NCBI RefSeq assembly: GCF_001902145.1
Contig: NZ_MRST01000023.1
Location: 310,001-374,000 of the forward strand
Length of the DNA: 64,000 bases
Source of the DNA: Pseudomonas fluorescens
GTDB taxonomy: Bacteria; Pseudomonadota; Gammaproteobacteria; Pseudomonadales; Pseudomonadaceae
Direction: 5' to 3'
The notes beneath the pieces were generated by a model that saw only the letters and a program-made list of their open reading frames with translations, made no database searches and was not told the DNA's origin. Below, piece after piece: positions 54,936 through 62,875 of this stretch (positions are counted from its first letter, which is position 1; every line of letters starts with the position of its first letter). A program made the translations under genes and the position numbers.

Positions 54936-55877
54936 ATGTCTGAGCTCATCCTGCACCATTACCCGACCTCACCCTTTGCGGAAAAAGCGCGGCTGTTGCT
55001 GGGCTTCAAAGGCCTGTCCTGGCACTCCGTAAACATTTCGCCGGTGATGCCCAAGCCCGACCTGACGGCCTTGACCGGCGGCTACCGCAAAACCCCGGTG
55101 CTGCAAATCGGTGCGGATATCTATTGCGACACCGCCCTGATCGCTCGCCGCCTGGAGCAGGAAAAGTCCTCGCCGGCTTTGTTTCCGCCGGGCCAGGAAA
55201 TGATCACCCAGACCTTCGCCACCTGGGCCGACAGCGTGGTGTTCGCCCATGCCGTCAGCCTGGTGTTCCAGCCCGAATCGGTGGCGGTGCGCTTTGGCAA
55301 GTTACCGCCGCAGGCCATCAAAGCTTTTATCGCTGACCGCGCCGCGCTGTTCAGTGGCGGCACGGCAAGCAAGCTCCCGGCTGAGTTGGCCAAGCATCAA
55401 TGGCCAGCGATCATGGCGCGGTTGGAGCTACAGTTGCAGCGAGAGTCCGGCGACTTTTTGTTCGGCGCGCCGTCGATTGCCGACTTTGCCCTGGCCCACT
55501 CGCTGTGGTTCCTCAAGGCCACGCCGGTCACCGCGCCGCTGGTGGATGCTTACCCGGCCGTGCTGGCCTGGCTGGGGCGCGTGCTGGGCTTTGGTCATGG
55601 AACCACTAGCCAAATGACCGCAGAGCAGGCTTTGGACATCGCCCGCAACGCTACGCCGGCACCCTTGCCGGATGAGGTGTTCGAGGACTTGAACGGCTTT
55701 AAGGCGGGTCAGCAGGTGACCATCGCGGCCATCGACTATGGCGTTGATCCGGTGGCCGGCGAGTTGCTGTTCGCCGGGCGCGAAGAGCTGATCCTGCGTC
55801 GCACGGATGAACGCGGCGGTACCGTGCATGTGCATTTCCCGCGCTGGGGTTTTCGCATCCAGGGCATAGCTGCCTGA
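54936..55877 (+). CDS. Glutathione S-transferase family protein with C-terminal extension
   Basis: A 313-residue protein. The N-terminal thioredoxin-like domain (~1-78) has HHYPTSPFAEKARLLLGF and the GSH-binding-type RKTPVLQIGADIYCDTALIARRLE. The helical GST domain (~85-210) contains PSIADFALAHSLWFL. An extra ~95 residues (~215-313) form a predicted beta-rich tail (GQQVTIAAIDYGVDPVAGELLF...HVHFPRWGFRI). Ordinary GSTs end near 200-220 residues, so the tail is unusual. Catalysis is unproven. Confidence 0.82.
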   Translation: MSELILHHYPTSPFAEKARLLLGFKGLSWHSVNISPVMPKPDLTALTGGYRKTPVLQIGADIYCDTALIARRLEQEKSSPALFPPGQEMITQTFATWADSVVFAHAVSLVFQPESVAVRFGKLPPQAIKAFIADRAALFSGGTASKLPAELAKHQWPAIMARLELQLQRESGDFLFGAPSIADFALAHSLWFLKATPVTAPLVDAYPAVLAWLGRVLGFGHGTTSQMTAEQALDIARNATPAPLPDEVFEDLNGFKAGQQVTIAAIDYGVDPVAGELLFAGREELILRRTDERGGTVHVHFPRWGFRIQGIAA

Positions 55878-55916
55878 AGGACGAACGACTCACCTCTGTG
55901 GGCACTACATGGCCAG

Positions 55917-56277
55917 TGTGGGAGCTGGCTTGCCTGCGATAGCCATAGGTATCTGCACAACTTTGTAGCCTGTAGCCGCCGACGGTAACCACGATGCGAA
56001 GCGAGCCGCTCTTGATCTTGATCTGCTTTTGATCTCAGGCGCCCCGTTAAACCACGCTGGCGGATTACGGGTACACCGAGCCTGGGCGAGGTGCCGAGTG
56101 GTGGGGCAAGAGCGCTTTGGTTACTTTCGCGCTCTTCGAAAGTGACCCGCTGTAAAAGCGGAACCAATAGCAGCCATTACCGCAGGAACGGATATGTACG
56201 CGGTCTGATCCGAGATCCTGGTCGGCTTTCAGGCCGCCTTCGCAGCGATGCGGCGACCCGACAAGCCAGCTCCCACA
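55917..56277. repeat. Composite repeat: REP halves (GGGAGCTGGC type) flanking a ~190-bp intergenic repeat
   Basis: TGTGGGAGCTGGCTTGCCTG at the left and ACAAGCCAGCTCCCACA at the right are inverted REP ends of the third subtype, but 361 bp apart rather than the usual 90-100. The inside holds a longer repeat described separately. The arrangement looks like a REPIN into which another element has moved. The gap 55878-56627 holds no convincing gene. Confidence 0.75.
56011..56198 (+). repeat. Long Pseudomonas-type intergenic repeat
   Basis: The stretch from TTGATCTTGATCTGC through GCCGAGTGGTGGGGCAAGAG, TTTGGTTACTTTCGCGCTC and AAAGTGACCCGCTGTAA to GGAACGGATATG resembles a sequence I recall as recurring between genes of P. 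fluorescens-group genomes. It has hairpin parts (GCGCTCTTCGAAAGTGACC region). There is no start codon with a ribosome binding site and no stable frame. Its origin and role are unknown to me. Confidence 0.55.
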
Positions 56278-56323
56278 TTGGATCGCGGGGCATCAGTTAT
56301 ATCAGCGTCGGCTGTCAGGCCGT

Positions 56324-56347
56324 CGCGGGAGCAAGCTCCCTCGCCAC
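56324..56347 (+). repeat. Single REP element
   Basis: GCGGGAGCAAGCTCCCTCGC forms the hairpin GGGAGCAAGCTCCC and ends GCCACA. It is another common pseudomonad REP form, here without an inverted partner next to it. Confidence 0.65.
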
Positions 56348-56432
56348 AGGTCCTGCGTCGCATTAAAGTTGTGTAGATACCTAGGCTGCGATAGCGGTGG
56401 TTCAGTTAAAGATTCATTGACTGACACTGCGC

Positions 56433-56457
56433 ATTCGCGGGCAAGCCCGCTCCCACA
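56433..56457 (-). repeat. Single REP half
   Basis: CGCGGGCAAGCCCGCTCCCA is the right half of a GTGGGAGCGGG-type REPIN with no matching left half nearby; it looks like a remnant. About 170 bp remain before the TonB-receptor start; they are AT-rich (56505-56535) and may hold its promoter. Confidence 0.7.
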
Positions 56458-56627
56458 GGGGATCTGTGCCATACGCTGATTTTGTAGGCACACAGGTATG
56501 CACCCATACGCAGTAAATAAAAAAATAATTGCCAGCAGAGGTGAGGTAAATCGCCGGCCCATCCGTGTAGTGCATGAAACTGCGATCAATTCGCATTAAC
56601 AGCGTTTTCTACACGGGTGCTCACAGC

Positions 56628-59042
56628 ATGAAATCGACGGCGGGCGGTTGGGTAAAACAGTGGCTGGGAGCCTCGGTATTCACGGTGTCGGGCTTGGCCT
56701 TGCTGCCGCTTGCCATGGCACAGGCGCAGGAGCAGCAAAGCGCCCAGTTCAATTTTGCCCTGGCGGCCAAGCCGCTGCCTCAGGCGTTGAGCGATTTCAG
56801 CCGGGTCACCGGGATCAGTGTGATCTACACCGACGAAGCGCCCTACGGCCTCACTGCCCCGGCCGTCAGCGGGCAGATGAGCGCGAGCCAGGCCCTGCAA
56901 CGTCTGTTGGGCCGTTCCGGCTTCACCTTCCGCCAGATCGACGCCCGTACCCTGGCGCTGGAGCCCGTGCCCACCGATGGCGCGGTCAACCTGGGCGCCA
57001 CCACCATCAGTGGCACCGACCCAACCCAAGCCAGCACCAGCTACCAGCCACCGCCCACCAGTTCGGTGATGCGCTCCCATGGCCTGCTGCTGGAAACCCC
57101 GCAAACCGTCAACGTTGTGCCCGCCCAGGTATTGCGCGATCAACAGCCACGTAACCTGGATGACGCGCTCGGCAATATCAGCGGCATCACCCAGTCCAAC
57201 ACCCTCGGCAGCACCCAGGATGCGGTGATGCTGCGCGGCTTCGGTGACAACCGTAATGGCTCGATTATGAAGGACGGCATGCCAGTGGTGCAGGGCCGTG
57301 CGTTGAACGCCACCGCCGAGCGTGTCGAAGTGCTCAAGGGGCCGTCGTCGCTGCTGTACGGCATTCAGGACCCGGGTGGCGTGGTCAATATCGTCAGCAA
57401 GAAGCCCGAGCTGGTGCAGTCCACCGCGCTGACCGCGCGCGGTTCAACCTTCGGCAGCGGCAAGAACGGCAGCGGCGGCAACCTCGACACCACCGGCCCC
57501 ATCGGTGACAGCGGCCTGGCCTATCGCTTGATCGTTGACCATGAAGATGAAGACTACTGGCGCAACTACGGTACCCACCGCGAGACGCTGGTGGCGCCGT
57601 CCCTGGCCTGGTACGGCGATGCCACCCAGGTGGTGTTCGCCTATGAACACCGCGAGTTTCTCTCGCCTTTCGACCGTGGCACCGCCATCGATCCCAAGAC
57701 CCGCCACCCGTTGAACATCCCCGCGACCCGCCGTCTGGATGAGCCGTTCAACAACATGGAAGGGCGCTCCGACCTGTATCGCCTGACCGTCGACCACGAC
57801 CTGAACGACGACTGGAAAGCTCATTTTGGCTACAGCTGGAACCGCGAAACCTACGACGCCAGCCAGGTGCGCGTGGTCAAGGTCAACCCCAACGGCACCC
57901 TGACCCGCAGCATGGACGGCACCCAGGGCGCGCTGACCACCGACCGCTTCGCCACCGCCAGCCTGGAAGGCAAGCTGAATGTGGCGGGTATGCAGCACGA
58001 CCTGGTATTCGGCCTGGACGATGAATACCGCAAGATCTACCGCGCCGACCTGATCCGCCAGGCGCCGCGAGGCAGCTTCGATTACAACAACCCGGTGTAT
58101 GGCAACGAAGTCGCCGGCTCCAACGTCAGCGCGCCGGACAGCAACCAGACCGACCTGCTGCGCAGCGACTCGCTGTTCTTCCAGGATGCGATTCATCTCA
58201 ACGACCAATGGATTCTGGTCGGTGGTGCGCGCTATCAAATGTACGATCAATACGCCGGCAAAGGCGTGCCGTTCACTGCCAACACCGATGGCAATGGCCA
58301 GAAGTGGGTACCACGGGCCGGGCTGGTGTACCGCTACACCGATGAACTGTCGTTCTACGGCAGCTACACCGAGTCGTTCAAACCCAACTCCACCATCGCG
58401 CCACTGGCCAACAAAACCGTGCTGGATGGCAGTCTCGACCCTGAAGAATCCAAGGCGTGGGAGCTGGGCACCAAGTTCGACCTGCCGGGGCGTATCACCG
58501 CCAGCGCAGCGTTGTTCAATATCGACAAACGCAATGTACTGGTCCAGGTGGGCGAGGGGCTGACCTCGGAGTACAGCGTGGCCGGCAAGGTGCGCTCACG
58601 CGGTCTGGAGCTGGATGCCAGCGGCCAGTTGACTGACAAGTGGAGCCTGATCGGCAGCTATGCCTACACCGACGCCGAGGTCACCGACGACCCGACGCTC
58701 AAAGGCAATCGCCTGCAAAACGTGGCGAAAAATACTGGCTCGCTGTCGGCGGTGTATGACTTCGGCAGTGTCCTTGGCGGCGACCAATTGCGGGTCGGTG
58801 CCGGTGCGCGTTATGTGGGCGAGCGCGCAGGGGATGCGGCCAACAGCTTCGAGTTGCCGAGTTATACCGTGGCCGATGTATTCGCCAGCTACGACACCCG
58901 GCTCGACGGGCAAAAGGTCAAGTTCCAGCTCAATGTGAAGAACCTGTTCGACCGCACCTATTACACCTCTTCGGTGAACACGCAGTTCGTGTCCATTGGT
59001 GATGCGCGGCAGGTGTCGGTCTCCAGCACGTTGACCTTCTGA
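56628..59042 (+). CDS. TonB-dependent siderophore receptor with STN signalling domain
   Basis: About 804 residues. A signal peptide ends LAMAQAQEQ. The STN domain (~35-110: FNFALAAKPLPQALSDFSRVTG) is followed by the plug (~150-280: LETPQTVNVVPAQVLRDQQ, AERVEVLKGPSSLLYG, DPGGVVNIVSKKP) and a 22-strand barrel ending QVSVSSTLTF with a terminal Phe. It imports a ferric siderophore. The STN domain normally signals to a FecR-like anti-sigma factor, but no sigma/anti-sigma pair lies next to it here. The start is uncertain: ATG 56574 is also in frame; neither has a clear ribosome binding site. Confidence 0.9.
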   Translation: MKSTAGGWVKQWLGASVFTVSGLALLPLAMAQAQEQQSAQFNFALAAKPLPQALSDFSRVTGISVIYTDEAPYGLTAPAVSGQMSASQALQRLLGRSGFTFRQIDARTLALEPVPTDGAVNLGATTISGTDPTQASTSYQPPPTSSVMRSHGLLLETPQTVNVVPAQVLRDQQPRNLDDALGNISGITQSNTLGSTQDAVMLRGFGDNRNGSIMKDGMPVVQGRALNATAERVEVLKGPSSLLYGIQDPGGVVNIVSKKPELVQSTALTARGSTFGSGKNGSGGNLDTTGPIGDSGLAYRLIVDHEDEDYWRNYGTHRETLVAPSLAWYGDATQVVFAYEHREFLSPFDRGTAIDPKTRHPLNIPATRRLDEPFNNMEGRSDLYRLTVDHDLNDDWKAHFGYSWNRETYDASQVRVVKVNPNGTLTRSMDGTQGALTTDRFATASLEGKLNVAGMQHDLVFGLDDEYRKIYRADLIRQAPRGSFDYNNPVYGNEVAGSNVSAPDSNQTDLLRSDSLFFQDAIHLNDQWILVGGARYQMYDQYAGKGVPFTANTDGNGQKWVPRAGLVYRYTDELSFYGSYTESFKPNSTIAPLANKTVLDGSLDPEESKAWELGTKFDLPGRITASAALFNIDKRNVLVQVGEGLTSEYSVAGKVRSRGLELDASGQLTDKWSLIGSYAYTDAEVTDDPTLKGNRLQNVAKNTGSLSAVYDFGSVLGGDQLRVGAGARYVGERAGDAANSFELPSYTVADVFASYDTRLDGQKVKFQLNVKNLFDRTYYTSSVNTQFVSIGDARQVSVSSTLTF

Positions 59043-59052
59043 TTCATTTATA

Positions 59053-59139
59053 TGTGGGAGCTGGCTTGCCTGCGATGGCATCGACTGGGTTTGCCTGATA
59101 CACCGATTTGCCTGCATCGCAGGCAAGCCAGCTCCCACA
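59053..59139. repeat. REPIN between the TonB receptor and dacB
   Basis: Inverted halves TGTGGGAGCTGGCTTGCCTG and CAGGCAAGCCAGCTCCCACA with a ~45-bp spacer. It is the GGGAGCTGGC subtype, the same as the ends of the composite repeat at 55917-56277. Nothing else is evident in the 187-bp gap. Confidence 0.92.
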
Positions 59140-59229
59140 GGAAAGTGGATCGCATTCAGCGCCCTCGCCACGTTGATAGCGAGCTGTTAGCGTTGCCGTC
59201 ATTGATGATTTGGCGGGAACAGCGCACTG

Positions 59230-60687
59230 ATGCACTTTGGAAAATGGTTACACACCGGCACCCTGCTGGTCGGCTTGAGTTTTTTACTGGGCGGCTGCGC
59301 CAGCGTCTCCCAAACCTCCACTCCGGCAACCCTGGATAAACTGTTGAGCGACCCGGCGCTGCAAGGCGCCACGGTCTCGCTGATGGTGCGTGACGCCCGC
59401 ACGGGCACCACGCTGTACCAGCACAACCCACGCACACGGTTGGTGCCCGCGTCCAACCTCAAGCTGTTGACCACGGCGGCGGCCATGGATGTGCTGGGGC
59501 CACACTACCGCTTCGCCACCCAACTGCTGAGCAATGGCATACGCCAGGGCGACCGGCTGACCGGCAATCTTTATCTGCGTGGCCTGGGCGATCCGAGCAT
59601 TCAGTTTGCCGATTACCAGGCGCTGGCCGCGCAATTGGCCAGCCAGGGCGTACGCCAGGTGCAGGGCGATCTGGTGTTTGATGACACCTGGTTCGATGCC
59701 GAGCGCTTGGGCGTGGACTGGTCCCATGATGATGAAACCACCTACTACGGCGCGCAGATTTCGGCGTTGACCGTGTCACCCAATACCGATTTCGATGCCG
59801 GCAGCGTGCTGGTCACCGCCAAGGCGCCGTTGCGCGTCGGCTCGCCGGTTGGGGTGGATATCTACCCTCCCACCGATTTCCTGCAACTGAGTAACCGCGC
59901 CATCAGTGGGCCGGGCAACAGCTATGGGATCAACCGTCGCCATGGCACCAACCTGCTGCAGCTCAGCGGCGCGGTGGCGCCGGGTCGACAGAGCCAGCAA
60001 CTGGTCAGCGTGTGGGAACCGACGCAACTGGTGGCCAACCTGTTTGAGCAAGCCTTGGCGCAGCAGGGCATCAGGGTGCTGGGACGTAGGGTGATGGGCG
60101 GGGCGAGTCCTGCTGGGGTGACGGTGCTGGCCGAACACCAATCGGCGCCGTTGCAGGAACTGATCGTGCCGTTGCTCAAGCTCTCGAACAATGCCATGTC
60201 CGAAGCCTTGCTCAAGGCCATGGGCCGCCAGACGGCCAACAGCGGCACAGCGGCGGCGGGCGCCGTGGCGGTGGCCGGCTTCCTCAAGCGGCAGGGGCTG
60301 GACACCAGCGCTTTGAGCCAAGTGGACGGTTCCGGCCTGTCGCGGCGTAACCTGGTGTCATCGCAAACCCTCACCGACCTGCTGCTGGCGGCCAATAAAC
60401 AACCGTGGTTCGACGCCTGGTACAACGCGCTACCGGTTGCCGGCAACGCCGACCGCATGACAGGCGGCAGCCTGGGTTACCGCCTGCGTGGCACGCCGGC
60501 GGAAAATAACCTGCATGCCAAGACCGGCTCCATGGCCGGCGTCTCGTCCTTGAGCGGTTACATCACCGATGCTCACGGACGCAAGCTGGTGTTCGCGATG
60601 CTGACCAACAACTACGTAGTCGCTGGCGCGCAGGTGAAAGCTGTGGAAAACCGCGTCGCCGTGGCCCTTTCCCGTAGCGAGGACTGA
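59230..60687 (+). CDS. dacB: D-alanyl-D-alanine carboxypeptidase/endopeptidase (PBP4 type)
   Basis: A 485-residue class C penicillin-binding protein. The signal segment LLVGLSFLLGGCASV has a lipobox (LGGC), so it may be a lipoprotein. Active-site motifs: SxxK in VPASNLKLLTTAA, SxN in LKLSNNAMSEALL, KTG in LHAKTGSMAGVSS. The long insert between SxxK and SxN is typical of PBP4. It trims or cleaves peptide cross-links in peptidoglycan. It is convergent with hmgR, 1 bp apart. Confidence 0.94.
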   Translation: MHFGKWLHTGTLLVGLSFLLGGCASVSQTSTPATLDKLLSDPALQGATVSLMVRDARTGTTLYQHNPRTRLVPASNLKLLTTAAAMDVLGPHYRFATQLLSNGIRQGDRLTGNLYLRGLGDPSIQFADYQALAAQLASQGVRQVQGDLVFDDTWFDAERLGVDWSHDDETTYYGAQISALTVSPNTDFDAGSVLVTAKAPLRVGSPVGVDIYPPTDFLQLSNRAISGPGNSYGINRRHGTNLLQLSGAVAPGRQSQQLVSVWEPTQLVANLFEQALAQQGIRVLGRRVMGGASPAGVTVLAEHQSAPLQELIVPLLKLSNNAMSEALLKAMGRQTANSGTAAAGAVAVAGFLKRQGLDTSALSQVDGSGLSRRNLVSSQTLTDLLLAANKQPWFDAWYNALPVAGNADRMTGGSLGYRLRGTPAENNLHAKTGSMAGVSSLSGYITDAHGRKLVFAMLTNNYVVAGAQVKAVENRVAVALSRSED

Positions 60688-60688
60688 A

Positions 60689-61468
60689 TCAGGGCTGATA
60701 GCCCATGCGCCAACTCACGGCCCGGGTCGCCGCCAGCAAGTGCTGCGCCGCCGGGCCATCTTCATCGGCGTGGAACAGTGAGGTCGGGCCGACCACAGTC
60801 ATCACCGCCGCCACGTGCCCGACCGCGTTGAACACCGGCGCCGACAACGCATCCACGCCAGGCATCAGCAGGCCATGTACAAAGTGCAGGCCGCGGCTGC
60901 GGATTTGCTCGCACACGCTGGCATAGGCCTGATCGTCCGCCAAGGTGTGGGCGGTGCCGGCTTGCACCTCGCGTTCGCGCAGCTCCACGGTTTCCCGCGA
61001 CGGCAAGTAGGCGCTGAACACCAGCCCGGTGGACGAGCTGAGCAGCGGCAACACCGAGCCCAACTGCGTCACCACGGTGACGGCGCGCACTGCCGGCTCG
61101 ATCTGCACCACGGTCGCGCCCTGGTTGCCCCACACCGCCAGAAAGCAGGTTTCATTCAACTCATCGCGCAGTTCGGCCAGGGGCATGGCGCCGACTTTCA
61201 ACACATCCATGCTGCCCAGCGCCGCCAGCCCCACGCGCAACGCTTCGCGGCCCAAGCCGTAATGGTTGGTGGCGCTGTTCTGCTCGGCAAAACCCGAAGC
61301 GATCAGCGCCTGCAAATAGCGGTGGACCTTGCTCGCCGGCATCTGCACATGCTCGGCCAGGCGTGACAGCGAGGTGGCCGGGGACAGTTCGGCCAGGGCC
61401 TTGAGAATATCGGTGCCGACTTCCGCGGAGCGGACTTTCTGTTTGCCGGTGTCGCGGGGCTTTTCCAT
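60689..61468 (-). CDS. hmgR: IclR-family regulator of homogentisate catabolism (HmgR)
   Basis: A 259-residue regulator. The N-terminal winged HTH (~15-75) is ILKALAELSPATSLSRLAEHVQMPASKVHRYLQALIASGF; the C-terminal IclR effector domain is ~90-255 (ACLLMPGVDALSAPVFNAVGHVAAVMTVVGP-like region). It is divergent from hmgA. In P. putida the IclR-type HmgR represses hmgABC and is released by homogentisate, so the position gives the name. The start giving MEKPRDTGKQK is used; no strong ribosome binding site is seen. Confidence 0.88.
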   Translation of the reverse strand: MEKPRDTGKQKVRSAEVGTDILKALAELSPATSLSRLAEHVQMPASKVHRYLQALIASGFAEQNSATNHYGLGREALRVGLAALGSMDVLKVGAMPLAELRDELNETCFLAVWGNQGATVVQIEPAVRAVTVVTQLGSVLPLLSSSTGLVFSAYLPSRETVELREREVQAGTAHTLADDQAYASVCEQIRSRGLHFVHGLLMPGVDALSAPVFNAVGHVAAVMTVVGPTSLFHADEDGPAAQHLLAATRAVSWRMGYQP

Positions 61469-61532
61469 GGAAGGGCGAGAATCCGAGAGATGAATGGGCG
61501 TCTTTATAGCTTGACGGTCGACAGTGATCAAA

Positions 61533-61557
61533 TTACGTTATGCGTAACTGGATTACG
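61533..61557. promoter_or_regulatory. Candidate HmgR operator, three alternating half-sites
   Basis: TTACG-N5-CGTAA-N5-TTACG: two overlapping perfect dyads (61533-61547 and 61543-61557) sharing the middle CGTAA, with half-sites spaced 10 bp (one helical turn). It lies in the divergent hmgR-hmgA gap, 32 bp before hmgA. It is the obvious place for an IclR-type repressor to bind. Confidence 0.65.
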
Positions 61558-61588
61558 ATAAAAACAACTTCTGTGCAGAGGAAGATCC

Positions 61589-62872
61589 ATGGACCTCGAA
61601 TACCTGTCGGGTTTCGGCAACGAATTCGCCAGCGAAGCCTTGCCTGGCGCGCTGCCGGTCGGCCAGAACTCGCCGCAAAAAGCCCCCTACGGGCTCTACA
61701 CCGAACTGTTTTCCGGCACTGCCTTCACCATGGCGCGTAGCGAAGCCCGGCGCACCTGGCTGTACCGCATCCAGCCGTCGGCCAATCACCCGGCGTTCGT
61801 CAAACTTGTGCGGCAATTGGCCGGTGGCCCGCTGGGGGCGGTGACGCCCAATCGCCTGCGCTGGAACCCGCTGGATATTCCGAGTGAGCCCACGGATTTT
61901 ATCGATGGGCTGGTCGGCATGGTTGCCAACTCGGGGTCGGAAAAACCTGCGGGCATCAGCATCTATAACTACCGCGCCAACCGCTCGATGGAGCGCGTGT
62001 TATTCAACGCCGACGGCGAGCTGCTGATCGTGCCGGAGCAGGGCCGCCTGCGCATCGCCACCGAACTGGGCGTGCTGGATGTCGAGCCGCTGGAAATCGT
62101 CGTGCTGCCCCGTGGCCTCAAGTTCCGTATCGAGCTGCTGGATGCGCAAGCACGCGGTTACGTCGCCGAGAACCACGGCGCCCCGCTGCGCCTGCCCGAC
62201 CTGGGGCCCATCGGCAGCAACGGCCTGGCCAACCCGCGTGACTTCCTCACGCCGGTGGCCCGCTACGAAGACCTCAAGCAACCGACCACGCTGGTACAGA
62301 AATTCCTCGGCGAACTGTGGGCCTGCGAGCTGGACCATTCACCGCTCAACGTGGTCGCCTGGCACGGCAACAATGTGCCGTACAAATACGACCTGCGTCG
62401 CTTCAACACCATTGGCACGGTGAGTTTCGATCATCCGGACCCGTCGATCTTCACCGTGCTGACCTCGCCCACCAGCGTGAATGGCCTGGCCAACCTCGAC
62501 TTCGTGATCTTCCCGCCGCGCTGGATGGTGGCCGAGAACACCTTCCGGCCGCCGTGGTTCCATCGCAACCTCATGAACGAATACATGGGCCTGATCCAGG
62601 GCGCCTACGACGCCAAGGCCGAAGGCTTCGTGCCCGGCGGCGCATCGCTGCACAGTTGCATGAGCGCCCACGGCCCGGATGGCGAGACCTGCACCAAGGC
62701 CATCAACGCTGACCTGGCGCCGCACAAGATCGATAACACCATGGCGTTCATGTTCGAGACCAGCCAAGTGCTGCGCCCGACCCAGTTCGCCCTGGAGTGC
62801 CCGCAACTGCAACCTGCTTACGACGCGTGCTGGGCCGCGCTGCCCGCCACCTTCAACCCGAACCGGAGATAA
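61589..62872 (+). CDS. hmgA: Homogentisate 1,2-dioxygenase HmgA
   Basis: A 427-residue iron(II) dioxygenase that opens the homogentisate ring to maleylacetoacetate in phenylalanine/tyrosine breakdown. Conserved parts: [18 protein letters not shown] at the start, [39 protein letters not shown] and [31 protein letters not shown] with iron-ligand His/Glu. GAGGAAG lies 8 nt before the ATG. The next gene starts 3 nt after the stop. The length is normal for the family. Confidence 0.97.
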   Translation: MDLEYLSGFGNEFASEALPGALPVGQNSPQKAPYGLYTELFSGTAFTMARSEARRTWLYRIQPSANHPAFVKLVRQLAGGPLGAVTPNRLRWNPLDIPSEPTDFIDGLVGMVANSGSEKPAGISIYNYRANRSMERVLFNADGELLIVPEQGRLRIATELGVLDVEPLEIVVLPRGLKFRIELLDAQARGYVAENHGAPLRLPDLGPIGSNGLANPRDFLTPVARYEDLKQPTTLVQKFLGELWACELDHSPLNVVAWHGNNVPYKYDLRRFNTIGTVSFDHPDPSIFTVLTSPTSVNGLANLDFVIFPPRWMVAENTFRPPWFHRNLMNEYMGLIQGAYDAKAEGFVPGGASLHSCMSAHGPDGETCTKAINADLAPHKIDNTMAFMFETSQVLRPTQFALECPQLQPAYDACWAALPATFNPNRR

Positions 62873-62875
62873 CCC

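Noticed and set aside
56091..56366. 91-codon frame inside the repeat region before the TonB receptor
   Set aside because: It is built from intergenic repeat and REP sequence and has no coding character.
56511..56535. Possible Fur box upstream of the TonB receptor
   Set aside because: The AT-rich stretch matches too few positions of the 19-bp Fur consensus to support a call.
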